From Paenibacillus peoriae (GTDB taxonomy: Bacteria > Bacillota > Bacilli > Paenibacillales > Paenibacillaceae), in contig NZ_CP092831.1 of the NCBI RefSeq assembly GCF_022531965.1, positions 15,001 to 79,000 of the forward strand: a DNA stretch of 64,000 nt, given 5' to 3'. The notes beneath the pieces are model-generated. The model was not told where the DNA came from and did not search any database. It saw only the letters and a list, made by a program, of their open reading frames with translations. A program made the translations under genes and the position numbers. This document shows positions 19,693 through 26,651 of the stretch, one piece after another. Position 1 is the first letter of the stretch; the number at the start of each line of letters is the position of its first letter.

Positions 19693-19722
19693 GGATGAAG
19701 CATGACATCTCTGCACATACTA
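19693..19722 (+). promoter_or_regulatory. Sigma-G promoter of sspF
   Basis: GGATG (19693-19697) resembles the -35 GHATR with one mismatch; 18 bases on, CATACTA (19716-19722) is a perfect sigma-G -10. sspF is a forespore gene in B. subtilis. Confidence 0.6.
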
Positions 19723-19768
19723 AGCCGGGAATGATCTTCCTTATTCCATTGCCGAAGGAGGCGTATGT

Positions 19769-19948
19769 ATGAGCCGAAGAAGACGGAGTGTCATGTCGGA
19801 GGAGCTAAAGTACGAGCTGGCCAAAGATCTTGGATTTTACGACACGGTCAAGGAAGAAGGCTGGGGAGGCATTAAAGCCAAGGATGCGGGCAATATGGTC
19901 AAGCGGGCCATCCAGCTTGCTGAGCAGGCTGCTTCTCGCAAATCGTAG
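19769..19948 (+). CDS. sspF: Small acid-soluble spore protein SspF
   Basis: The 59-residue product starts [20 protein letters not shown] and continues through [15 protein letters not shown] and [15 protein letters not shown], matching B. subtilis SspF almost throughout ([30 protein letters not shown]). It belongs to the alpha/beta-type SASP family, which coats and protects spore DNA. AAGGAGG precedes the ATG. It is short but has a sigma-G type promoter, a terminator and conserved position between veg and ispE, so it is clearly real. Confidence 0.95.
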   Translation: MSRRRRSVMSEELKYELAKDLGFYDTVKEEGWGGIKAKDAGNMVKRAIQLAEQAASRKS

Positions 19949-19966
19949 CCATCGGTGGTGCTGATG

Positions 19967-20012
19967 AAAAGCGGGGATATCCGGGATTAGACCGGGTCAT
20001 CTCCGCTTTTTT
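19967..20012 (+). terminator. Terminator after sspF
   Basis: AAAAGCGGGGATATCCGG pairs with CCGGGTCATCTCCGCTTTT (small internal mismatch), followed by further T. Confidence 0.9.
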
Positions 20013-20024
20013 GAACCTCATGAC

Positions 20025-20053
20025 TTGACACGCTGAGTCTGATATAATATGTT
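20025..20053 (+). promoter_or_regulatory. Promoter of ispE
   Basis: TTGACA (20025-20030), 17 bases, TATGTT (20048-20053). An overlapping extended -10, TGATATAAT at 20040-20048, is an alternative reading with a poor -35. Either gives a start about 30-40 bases before the ispE start codon. Confidence 0.6.
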
Positions 20054-20092
20054 AAGCTGTCTTGAGGGAAAAGTTGAAGGTGGGTGAACGCC

Positions 20093-20947
20093 TTGAAAAT
20101 ATATGAAAAAGCACCGGCGAAAATCAATTTAATGCTTGATGTTCTACGTAAACGGGACGATGGTTATCACGAGGTCGAAATGATTATGACCATGGTCGAT
20201 CTGTCTGACCGATTGACGATGTCTGAGTTACCGCGTGATACCATTATTATTTCAAGTCAAGCCGGGTACATACCATTGGATGAAAAGAATTTGGCTTTTC
20301 AGGCTGCGCGTCTGATCAAAGAACGTTATAACGTGTCTACGGGCGTCCACATCCATCTGGATAAGCATATCCCGGTGGCAGCAGGGTTGGCGGGTGGAAG
20401 TAGTGATGCTGCCGCAGCGCTGCGTGGACTGAACAAGCTATGGAAGCTTGGTATCTCGGATGCCGAATTAAGGGTGCTGGGTGCGGAGCTGGGCTCAGAT
20501 GTACCTTTCTGTATTACAGGGGGTACAGCTTTAGCGAGTGGACGCGGAGAACTGCTCAAGCCACTTCCGAATCCGCCACAATGCTGGGTGATCCTTGCGA
20601 AGCCGCCGATTAATGTATCGACGGCTGAAGTGTACGGTCGTGTCAAAGCGGATCAGATTACGCACCACCCGTCTGCACGCCAGATGGAGCATGCGATCCG
20701 TAACGCTTCTTTTACCGATGTATGCAACGCACTGGGGAATGTACTGGAGGATGTAACACTAAAGCTGTATCCAGAGGTAGAGCATCTTAAAAACTCCATG
20801 ATCCGCTTAGGAGCAGACGGTGTGCTGATGTCAGGTAGTGGACCTACGGTGTTCGGACTAGTATCGAAGGAAGCCAAAGTGCCACGGATTTACAATGGAC
20901 TAAGAGGGTTTTGTAAAGATGTGTACGCAGTACGACTTTTGACCTGA
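20093..20947 (+). CDS. ispE: 4-diphosphocytidyl-2-C-methyl-D-erythritol kinase
   Basis: The 284-residue GHMP kinase phosphorylates CDP-ME in the MEP isoprenoid pathway. It has [17 protein letters not shown] (residues 4-20), [10 protein letters not shown], the GHMP ATP motif [20 protein letters not shown] (about 94-113) and [10 protein letters not shown] near the C-terminus. TTG 20093 is chosen, 9 bases after GAAGGTGG, giving the normal [12 protein letters not shown] start; GTG 20084 abuts that site. Same place as in B. subtilis. Confidence 0.94.
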   Translation: MKIYEKAPAKINLMLDVLRKRDDGYHEVEMIMTMVDLSDRLTMSELPRDTIIISSQAGYIPLDEKNLAFQAARLIKERYNVSTGVHIHLDKHIPVAAGLAGGSSDAAAALRGLNKLWKLGISDAELRVLGAELGSDVPFCITGGTALASGRGELLKPLPNPPQCWVILAKPPINVSTAEVYGRVKADQITHHPSARQMEHAIRNASFTDVCNALGNVLEDVTLKLYPEVEHLKNSMIRLGADGVLMSGSGPTVFGLVSKEAKVPRIYNGLRGFCKDVYAVRLLT

Positions 20948-20982
20948 TTTTAGATGTTTCTTTCTTATTATAGTGGCAATTG

Positions 20983-21033
20983 TTGTACAAATACGTACGA
21001 AGATGATATATTTACTATTAAATATTCGGATTT
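20983..21033 (+). promoter_or_regulatory. purR promoter with PurBox pair
   Basis: TTGTAC (20983-20988), 18 bases, TATATT (21007-21012) is a plausible sigma-A promoter. On the minus strand at 21021-21033, AAATCCGAATATT matches the PurBox AWWWCCGAACWWT at 12 of 13 positions. A weaker, oppositely oriented box lies at 20993-21005 (core CGAA), 15 bases away, inside the promoter spacer. An inverted pair at about this distance is how PurR operators are built, so purR probably represses itself. Confidence 0.65.
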
Positions 21034-21128
21034 CACTATATCACTTACATTCCGCCAGCAACCGGCCAGTCCGCCGGTGCTTTACTGTACGAAGCGGGCG
21101 GCAGGAGAATAGATCGCGAGGAATTGTT

Positions 21129-21956
21129 GTGAAAAAACTTAAAAGAAGCTCACGATTGGTGGAAATGACGCAATTTTTATTGTCACGGCCGCATACGCTG
21201 GTGCCTCTTACTCATTTTGCGGATCGCTACGGGGCAGCTAAGTCGTCCATAAGCGAGGATCTGGCCATCATCAAGGAAGTATTTGAGGATGAAGGTACTG
21301 GCGAGCTTCTGACGCTGGCGGGAGCGGCAGGGGGCGTGAAACTGATCCCGAGGCTTTCCAAGCAGCATGCGCTTGCGTTTGCGAACGACCTGTGTGCGCA
21401 ACTGGAGCAGCCTGACCGCATATTACCGGGAGGATACCTGTATTTGTCCGATTTGCTGGGCCAACCTGCGATGATGAACGAAGCTGGTAAAATATTCGCG
21501 ACCGCCTTTGCCAATCGTCAGATTGATGTGGTTATGACGGTGGAGACCAAGGGTATTCCACTTGCCTATGCAACCGGAGCACAGCTGAATTTGCCAGTCG
21601 TTCTCGTACGGCGTGATCATCAGGTAACAGAAGGCTCGGCTGTAAGTATTAATTATGTTTCAGGATCACAAAAGAGCCTGCATACGATGTCTTTATCCAG
21701 ACGTGCGATGCGTGAGAAATCGCGTGTGCTTATCGTAGATGATTTTATGAAGGCCGGTGGCACGATTCAGGGGATGGTCGACTTGCTGGCTGAGTTTAAT
21801 GCTGAGGTGGCCGGTGTAGGTGTGCTGGTAGAATCGGGCGAGGTGGAGAACGAAGAGCGCCTGCTGCACGATTATATTTCACTGGCGAATCTGACCGCAG
21901 TCGATTCTCGAAGCAAGCAAATTACGGTCAAGCTGGGCAATTATTTTGATGAGTGA
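21129..21956 (+). CDS. purR: Purine operon repressor
   Basis: The 275-residue protein has the N-terminal winged-helix (RSSRLVEMTQFLLSRP, residues 5-20, and AAKSSISEDLAII) and the C-terminal PRTase-like domain with the PRPP-binding motif VLIVDDFMKAGGT (about residues 200-212). PurR represses purine genes and is released by PRPP. GTG 21129 after GAGGAA gives a family-like start; the frame open from 20973 is over-extended. B. subtilis has yabJ between purR and spoVG; it is absent here. Confidence 0.94.
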   Translation: MKKLKRSSRLVEMTQFLLSRPHTLVPLTHFADRYGAAKSSISEDLAIIKEVFEDEGTGELLTLAGAAGGVKLIPRLSKQHALAFANDLCAQLEQPDRILPGGYLYLSDLLGQPAMMNEAGKIFATAFANRQIDVVMTVETKGIPLAYATGAQLNLPVVLVRRDHQVTEGSAVSINYVSGSQKSLHTMSLSRRAMREKSRVLIVDDFMKAGGTIQGMVDLLAEFNAEVAGVGVLVESGEVENEERLLHDYISLANLTAVDSRSKQITVKLGNYFDE

Positions 21957-22000
21957 ACAGGGCTGTAAATTGTCACAATCCATCATAAAATACCTAAATA

Positions 22001-22007
22001 TGTCGAA
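22001..22007 (+). promoter_or_regulatory. Spo0A box upstream of spoVG
   Basis: A perfect TGTCGAA heptamer 55 bases before the -35 of the spoVG sigma-H promoter. A single box is weak evidence by itself, but the setting is a sporulation-onset gene. Confidence 0.45.
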
Positions 22008-22062
22008 AAGAAATCTTTTCAAAAAAATTACCTGAATTTAGGATACGAATTGCCGAAAAAAA

Positions 22063-22091
22063 GAAGGATTTCGAACTGCTGTGTGGAATGT
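22063..22091 (+). promoter_or_regulatory. Sigma-H promoter of spoVG
   Basis: GAAGGATTT (22063-22071) fits RnAGGAWWW fully; 11 bases later GTGGAATGT (22083-22091) fits RnnGAATWW at all but one position. spoVG is the classic sigma-H gene. Confidence 0.85.
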
Positions 22092-22131
22092 ATACACCAA
22101 GTCCTATTTGGAAAAAGGTGGTGAAACACAC

Positions 22132-22419
22132 ATGCAGATTACGGATGTTAGACTCCGCCGAGTGAACTCAGAAGGAAGAATGAAGGCGATTGCATCCATT
22201 ACGATTGATAACGAGTTCGTTGTTCATGACATCCGAGTTATCGACGGTAATAACGGGATGTTCGTAGCTATGCCAAGCAAACGAACTCCAGACGGAGAGT
22301 TTCGCGATATCGCTCACCCGATATCTTCAGGAACCCGTGAGAAGATCCAAGCTGCTGTATTGACTGAGTACGAACGTGCGGCTGTGGATGAAGAAGTTGC
22401 TATTGAAGAAGGCGCTTAA
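22132..22419 (+). CDS. spoVG: SpoVG, RNA/DNA-binding regulator
   Basis: The 95-residue protein starts [11 protein letters not shown] and has [19 protein letters not shown] (about residues 20-38) and [20 protein letters not shown] (about 42-61), the SpoVG signature. It acts in septation and cortex formation in Bacillus and binds nucleic acid in other Firmicutes. ATG 22132 follows AAAGGTGGTGA; the frame open from 22081 overlaps the promoter and is not used. It has its own sigma-H promoter and terminator. Confidence 0.97.
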   Translation: MQITDVRLRRVNSEGRMKAIASITIDNEFVVHDIRVIDGNNGMFVAMPSKRTPDGEFRDIAHPISSGTREKIQAAVLTEYERAAVDEEVAIEEGA

Positions 22420-22450
22420 TTCGCCTAAAGCAGGATTGGGGAACAAAAGA

Positions 22451-22487
22451 AAAAGAGAGCCACTAACTGTGGCTCTCTTTTCTTTTT
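22451..22487 (+). terminator. Terminator after spoVG
   Basis: AAAAGAGAGCCAC pairs perfectly with GTGGCTCTCTTTT around a 5-base loop, then CTTTTT. Confidence 0.94.
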
Positions 22488-22640
22488 GTCTGGAATGAGA
22501 TATATTCTTTAGTGAGTTAACAGTCAGTTTTAAGGCAACTTGGAGCCATCCGGGCTGCCGAAGCGGCTTTTTCATAAGACAGGGACTAGGCAGCGATGCG
22601 TCCCGGGGATGAATGTCCAGCACAAGCTGGCCTGAAAAAA

Positions 22641-22758
22641 TAGCCATTAACCAAAGGTTCGCCGTTATTTTTCAGGAGGATTGTGAAAAGTTAAGCAAAA
22701 TCTGATCTGGGAATTAACGTTTTAGCCAAGGGGTAACTGTTATTTTCAGGATAGGAGG
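22641..22758 (+). repeat. Imperfect duplicated leader motif before glmU
   Basis: Two related copies about 75 bases apart: TAGCCATTAACCAAAGG then GTTATTTTTCAGGAG (22641-22678), and TAGCCAAGGGGTAAC then GTTATTTTCAGGATAGGAGG (about 22723-22758). The second supplies the glmU ribosome site; the first has a similar AGGAGG without a usable reading frame. No other feature is clear in 22488-22640. Confidence 0.45.
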
Positions 22759-22764
22759 TTGGAC

Positions 22765-24162
22765 TTGTTGGAAAGGTTGGCAGTCATTCTTGCCGCAGGG
22801 CAGGGAAAACGTATGAAATCCAAATTATATAAAGTTCTGCATCCGGTGTGCGGAAAACCGATGGTTGGGCATGTGCTCGACACGGTTCGTGAAATCGGTG
22901 TGTCCCGAAGTGTAGTCGTCGTGGGTCATGGAGCAGAGGCGGTACAGTCTTATTTGGGACCGTCGGCAGAATATGCGCTTCAGGCAGAGCAGTTGGGAAC
23001 GGGCCATGCTGTTAAGCAAGCCAAGGACTTGCTCGGTCAGGAAAAAGGTACAACCATTGTCATTTGTGGGGATACTCCTTTGATCACAGCGGAGACGCTG
23101 GAAGGCTTGGTGCAATTGCACGAGAGCCGTGGGGCAGCTGCGACGATTTTGACCGCTGAGTTGGACGACCCGAAAGGATATGGACGAGTTATCCGTGATG
23201 CTTCCGGGGCCGTGCTCAAGATCGTGGAACAGAAAGATTGTTCACCTGAGGAAGATGCTGTCCGGGAGATCAATACGGGAACGTACTGCTTTGACAATGC
23301 CAAGCTGTTTGCAGCGCTGGACAAGGTAACGAACACCAATGCACAGCAGGAATATTATCTGACAGATGTCATTGGTATTTTGCATGGTGAAGGTGAACAG
23401 GTTGAGGCGTATTTGACAGATGATGTGTCTGAATCCATCGGTGTTAACGACAGAGTCGCTTTGTCGGTAGCTGAGGGTTATATGCGTGAGCGCATCGTTC
23501 GCAAGCATATGCTAAATGGTGTCACTGTCATTGATCCGTCTTCTACCTATATCGGGAGCGAGGTTGTTATTGGTTCCGATACGGTACTGTACCCGAACAC
23601 ATGGCTGCATGGTCAAACACAAATCGGAGAAGATTGTGTGATTGGTCCGCAGGCTGAGATTCAGAATACGATTATCCATTCAGGCGCGACGGTAAAACAT
23701 TCGGTGTTGAACGAAGCGGAAGTGGGAAGCAGTACATCTGTGGGGCCGTTTGCTTATCTGCGTCCAGGCGCGAAGCTTGGCGAACATGTGAAAATTGGTG
23801 ATTTTGTTGAGGTGAAAAATGCGACCATTGGAGATCATTCCAAGGTGTCTCATTTGAGCTATGTCGGTGATGCCAAGGTGGGTACAAACGTAAATATTGG
23901 CTGCGGGGCAATAACGGTCAATTATGATGGATATAATAAATCCATTACAGAAATTGAAGACGATGCCTTTATTGGCAGCAACGTGAATCTGATCGCCCCG
24001 ATTAAGATTGGAAAAGGTGCTTATGTTGTAGCAGGCTCCACTGTAACACATGCTGTCCCTGATAACGATCTGGCCATTGCCAGACCACGTCAAGAGAACA
24101 AAGCCGGATATGCGGACAAAATCCGCGCACGTGCCAAAGCGAAGAAGAAAAGATCGGAATGA
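22765..24162 (+). CDS. glmU: Bifunctional UDP-GlcNAc pyrophosphorylase / glucosamine-1-phosphate acetyltransferase
   Basis: The 465-residue enzyme makes UDP-GlcNAc for peptidoglycan and wall polymers. The N-terminal nucleotidyltransferase has [20 protein letters not shown] (residues 6-25) and CGDTPLI; the C-terminal half is a left-handed beta-helix of hexapeptide repeats with the acetyltransferase His/Asn segment [20 protein letters not shown] (about residues 367-386). Start choice is between in-frame TTG codons; 22765 lies 6 bases after AGGAGG and gives the family length. It is followed by prs, a common pairing. Confidence 0.95.
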   Translation: MLERLAVILAAGQGKRMKSKLYKVLHPVCGKPMVGHVLDTVREIGVSRSVVVVGHGAEAVQSYLGPSAEYALQAEQLGTGHAVKQAKDLLGQEKGTTIVICGDTPLITAETLEGLVQLHESRGAAATILTAELDDPKGYGRVIRDASGAVLKIVEQKDCSPEEDAVREINTGTYCFDNAKLFAALDKVTNTNAQQEYYLTDVIGILHGEGEQVEAYLTDDVSESIGVNDRVALSVAEGYMRERIVRKHMLNGVTVIDPSSTYIGSEVVIGSDTVLYPNTWLHGQTQIGEDCVIGPQAEIQNTIIHSGATVKHSVLNEAEVGSSTSVGPFAYLRPGAKLGEHVKIGDFVEVKNATIGDHSKVSHLSYVGDAKVGTNVNIGCGAITVNYDGYNKSITEIEDDAFIGSNVNLIAPIKIGKGAYVVAGSTVTHAVPDNDLAIARPRQENKAGYADKIRARAKAKKKRSE

Positions 24163-24221
24163 CCTTAATCAGCAAGCTGTTGAATCTGTAATGAATGAAC
24201 CAGCACGGAGGGTTTCTATTA

Positions 24222-25175
24222 ATGACTTATTGCGATTCCAAACTCAAAATATTTACTTGTAACTCCAATCCGAAGTTAGCCCACCAGATTGCGGACTACA
24301 TCGGCATCCCAATGGGGGAATCCCATACCACATCGTTTAGTGACGGTGAAATCCAGGTTAAGCTGTCGGAAAGCGTACGCGGCTGCCATGTGTATATTGT
24401 GCAGTCAACTTGTCTGCCGGTTAACGACAACTTGATGGAGTTATTGGTTATGATTGATGCACTTAAACGCGCTTCTGCCAAAAGTATCAATGTCGTTATG
24501 CCATATTACGGTTACGCTCGTCAGGATCGTAAAGCTCGTTCACGCGATCCGATTACAGCGAAACTCGTCGCTAACTTGATTGAAAAAGCGGGAGCTCACC
24601 GCGTAATCAGCATGGATTTGCATGCGATGCAGATTCAGGGATTCTTTGATATTCCAGTGGATCATATGCTGGGAGCACCAATTCTGGCCCAATATTTCCG
24701 TTCCAAGCAAATTGAGAACCCGATTGTCGTTTCACCCGATCATGGCGGGGTTGTTCGTGCGCGCAAGCTGGCGGACTTCCTGAGTGCGCCGCTCGCTATT
24801 ATTGATAAGCGTCGTCCAGAGCCAAATGTCAGTGAAGTGATGAACATCATCGGGAACATTGAGGGTAAAACGGCTATTTTAATTGATGATATCATTGATA
24901 CAGCCGGAACGATTGTATTAGGTGCAAATGCGCTTAAAGAAGGCGGCGTAAAAGATGTGTATGCGTGTTGTACACATGCCGTATTGTCTGGTCCTGCGAT
25001 GGAAAGACTGGAGAATTCGCCATTAAAAGAGGTGGTTGTGACGGATACGATCCCGATCGTTCACCCGAATCCGACAAGCAAGCTGAAGGTATTGTCTGTG
25101 GCTCCATTAATGGGAGAAGCTATCATCCGTGTGCATGAAGAATTGTCGATCAGCAAACTGTTTGAAATCGAATAA
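24222..25175 (+). CDS. prs: Ribose-phosphate pyrophosphokinase
   Basis: The 317-residue enzyme makes PRPP from ribose 5-phosphate and ATP for purine, pyrimidine, NAD, His and Trp synthesis. It shows [15 protein letters not shown] (about residues 9-23), [11 protein letters not shown], the ATP flexible loop [17 protein letters not shown] (about residues 92-108) and the PRPP loop [12 protein letters not shown] (about 217-228). ATG 24222 after GGAGGG gives the same length as B. subtilis Prs. It lies 60 bases after glmU. Confidence 0.97.
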   Translation: MTYCDSKLKIFTCNSNPKLAHQIADYIGIPMGESHTTSFSDGEIQVKLSESVRGCHVYIVQSTCLPVNDNLMELLVMIDALKRASAKSINVVMPYYGYARQDRKARSRDPITAKLVANLIEKAGAHRVISMDLHAMQIQGFFDIPVDHMLGAPILAQYFRSKQIENPIVVSPDHGGVVRARKLADFLSAPLAIIDKRRPEPNVSEVMNIIGNIEGKTAILIDDIIDTAGTIVLGANALKEGGVKDVYACCTHAVLSGPAMERLENSPLKEVVVTDTIPIVHPNPTSKLKVLSVAPLMGEAIIRVHEELSISKLFEIE

Positions 25176-25192
25176 GCGCTGGCTCATTAAAA

Positions 25193-25228
25193 AGGGGTTG
25201 CCTTTTCCATGTGGAAAAGGTAACCCCT
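25193..25228. terminator. Convergent terminator between prs and the small minus-strand gene
   Basis: AGGGGTT and CCTTTTCC pair with GGAAAAGG and AACCCCT. Its left flank TTAAAAA provides a T-run on the minus strand, so it serves best the minus-strand gene at 25243; prs probably also ends here. Confidence 0.75.
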
Positions 25229-25242
25229 ATCAGCATGTCAGG

Positions 25243-25443
25243 CTAAAAGCCTGGGCGAGATATGAATGTGAAACGTTGACGATTGTATAGTGTGTCCTCT
25301 ATTTCGACGAAATGCTCATTAAAACGCGCAACGATGCCAATCTGGATATGTACATTCCCGTCATAAACCTGGACAGGAACGGAATGTTTTAAATGATATA
25401 GAAAATGGCTGTCATATAAGAGGATATCACCTTGATTGAGCAT
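25243..25443 (-). CDS. Small protein of unknown function
   Basis: The 66-residue product starts MLNQGDILLYDSHFLYHLKH and is mostly alternating hydrophobic/polar, suggesting a small beta-barrel, with VQVYDGNVHIQIGIV (about residues 24-38) and a Phe/Arg-rich end. I do not recognise the family. ATG 25443 follows AAGGTG at 9 bases; the frame remains open to TTG 25482, inside an inverted repeat. It stands where B. subtilis has ctc (ribosomal protein L25 type), but is reversed and unrelated by eye. Real-gene evidence: ribosome site, own terminator, plausible protein composition. Confidence 0.6.
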   Translation of the reverse strand: MLNQGDILLYDSHFLYHLKHSVPVQVYDGNVHIQIGIVARFNEHFVEIEDTLYNRQRFTFISRPGF

Positions 25444-25470
25444 ACCGGCACGCACCTTCCTATTCATAAC

Positions 25471-25586
25471 AGGATTTTGCAAAATTCGATTCCAGTCGCT
25501 CCAAAGTGCAATATATAGACGAACTAGACCATTTCGATCTATATATTGTTCATTGAAAGTCGCTTATTAGATTTTTGCAAAATCCT
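25471..25586. repeat. 116-bp nested inverted repeat (MITE-like or operator array)
   Basis: Outer arms AGGATTTTGCAAAA (25471-25484) and TTTTGCAAAATCCT (25573-25586) are perfect 14-base inverted repeats, each holding the palindrome TTTTGCAAAA. Inner arms at 25509-25523 and 25533-25548 match over 15 of 16 positions (one bulge). The two spacers between outer and inner arms are both 24 bases and share a direct AGTCGCT. It fills the divergent gap between the small minus-strand gene and pth. No clear target-site duplication flanks it. Confidence 0.7.
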
Positions 25587-25639
25587 CAATACAACTATTT
25601 TACCAAAAAATCCAGACTGTGAAAGAGGGTGTCAAGGTT

Positions 25640-26200
25640 ATGAAGTGGATTGTAGGATTGGGTAACCCCGGTCCCCAATACGAGAAAACGAGACATAATG
25701 TCGGATTTATGGCATTGGATGCTCTTGCCTCGCGTCATAACATCCAGATTAACCAAAGCAAATGCAAGGCGTTGATTGGAGAGGGCCACATTGGTGGCGT
25801 GAAAACTGTACTGATTAAGCCAATGACCTATATGAATCTATCAGGCGAGTCTCTACGTGCTTATATGGACTATTATAAGGCCGATATGGAAGATCTGGTT
25901 GTCGTGTACGATGACCTGGATACAGAAGTCGGTAAAATAAGATTGCGTTATCAAGGTAGCGCAGGCGGCCATAACGGCATTAAATCGATCATTCAACATA
26001 CCGGCACGCAGTCCTTCAATCGGATTCGCATGGGCATTTCCCGCCCGGAGCCTGGACATGCTATTGTCGATTATGTTCTAGGTACCTTTCCAAAGAAGGA
26101 AAAAGAATTGCTGGCCGGAATGATCGAGGACACGTGCAACGCCTTAGAATACAGCTTGAGTCATCCGTTTGAACGGACGATGGCTGAATTCAACAAGTAA
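25640..26200 (+). CDS. pth: Peptidyl-tRNA hydrolase
   Basis: The 186-residue enzyme frees tRNA from dropped-off peptidyl-tRNA. It has the conserved GLGNPGPQYEKTRHNVGFM (residues 6-24) including the catalytic His, KPMTYMNLSGE (about 64-74), YDDLD (about 92-96) and GSAGGHNGIKSI (about 107-118). ATG 25640 is chosen because the family starts just before the GLGNPG motif; GTG 25619 would add 7 residues. This is spoVC in B. subtilis, where loss affects spore coat formation. Confidence 0.95.
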   Translation: MKWIVGLGNPGPQYEKTRHNVGFMALDALASRHNIQINQSKCKALIGEGHIGGVKTVLIKPMTYMNLSGESLRAYMDYYKADMEDLVVVYDDLDTEVGKIRLRYQGSAGGHNGIKSIIQHTGTQSFNRIRMGISRPEPGHAIVDYVLGTFPKKEKELLAGMIEDTCNALEYSLSHPFERTMAEFNK

Positions 26201-26286
26201 GTTTAGACGTAGGCAGACGGGCTTAAATGGAAGATTGTTGGACATACTGAAAGGTATAGAAAACTTTCAGGAGGCATATACATTAC

Positions 26287-26517
26287 ATGGTTGTTAATTA
26301 TGTATGCAGACATTGTCGAACTTTCTTGGGACGAATTGATTCCGCGGCAATAACCGAAGAAAGGTTAGGCTTCCATTCCTTGACCCCTGCCGAACGTAGA
26401 GATATAATAGCGTATAATTCGGGCGGTGAAGTGACCGTCAAAGTCATTTGCGAGCATTGCAGTCAGGCACTGGAGAATAATCCAGAGCTGAGTCTGCTCG
26501 TTAATCCGCTCCAATAA
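26287..26517 (+). CDS. fin: Anti-sigma-F factor Fin
   Basis: The 76-residue protein has two zinc-binding pairs, CRHC (about residues 7-10) and CEHC (about 55-58), with LGFHSLTPAERRDIIAY between them, matching Fin (YabK). In B. subtilis Fin inhibits sigma-F at the switch to sigma-G in the forespore. AGGAGG precedes the ATG at a rather long spacing of 12. It lies between pth and mfd, as in B. subtilis, and complements the sigma-G inhibitor at 3945. Confidence 0.92.
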   Translation: MVVNYVCRHCRTFLGRIDSAAITEERLGFHSLTPAERRDIIAYNSGGEVTVKVICEHCSQALENNPELSLLVNPLQ

Positions 26518-26575
26518 CAGGTATTCAACTGGTCCGATGTACCAGCTTGAGAGGTGAAGCGGCAATTCCGCTTAT

Positions 26576-26609
26576 GGAGCCTTGGCAGCATTGCTGAGGC
26601 TTCTTTTTC
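26576..26609 (+). terminator. Terminator between fin and mfd
   Basis: AGCC and GCAGC pair with GCTG and GGCT around a short loop, followed by TTCTTTTT. The stem has internal mismatches. Confidence 0.65.
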
Positions 26610-26651
26610 GGTTTACATGTAACTATTTATAAGCATAAAGGGGTGCCTTTT

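Noticed and set aside
26254..26283. GTATA plus GCATATACAT as a sigma-F promoter for fin
   Set aside because: Transcription would start at about 26290, after the fin ATG at 26287, and the -10 match is poor.
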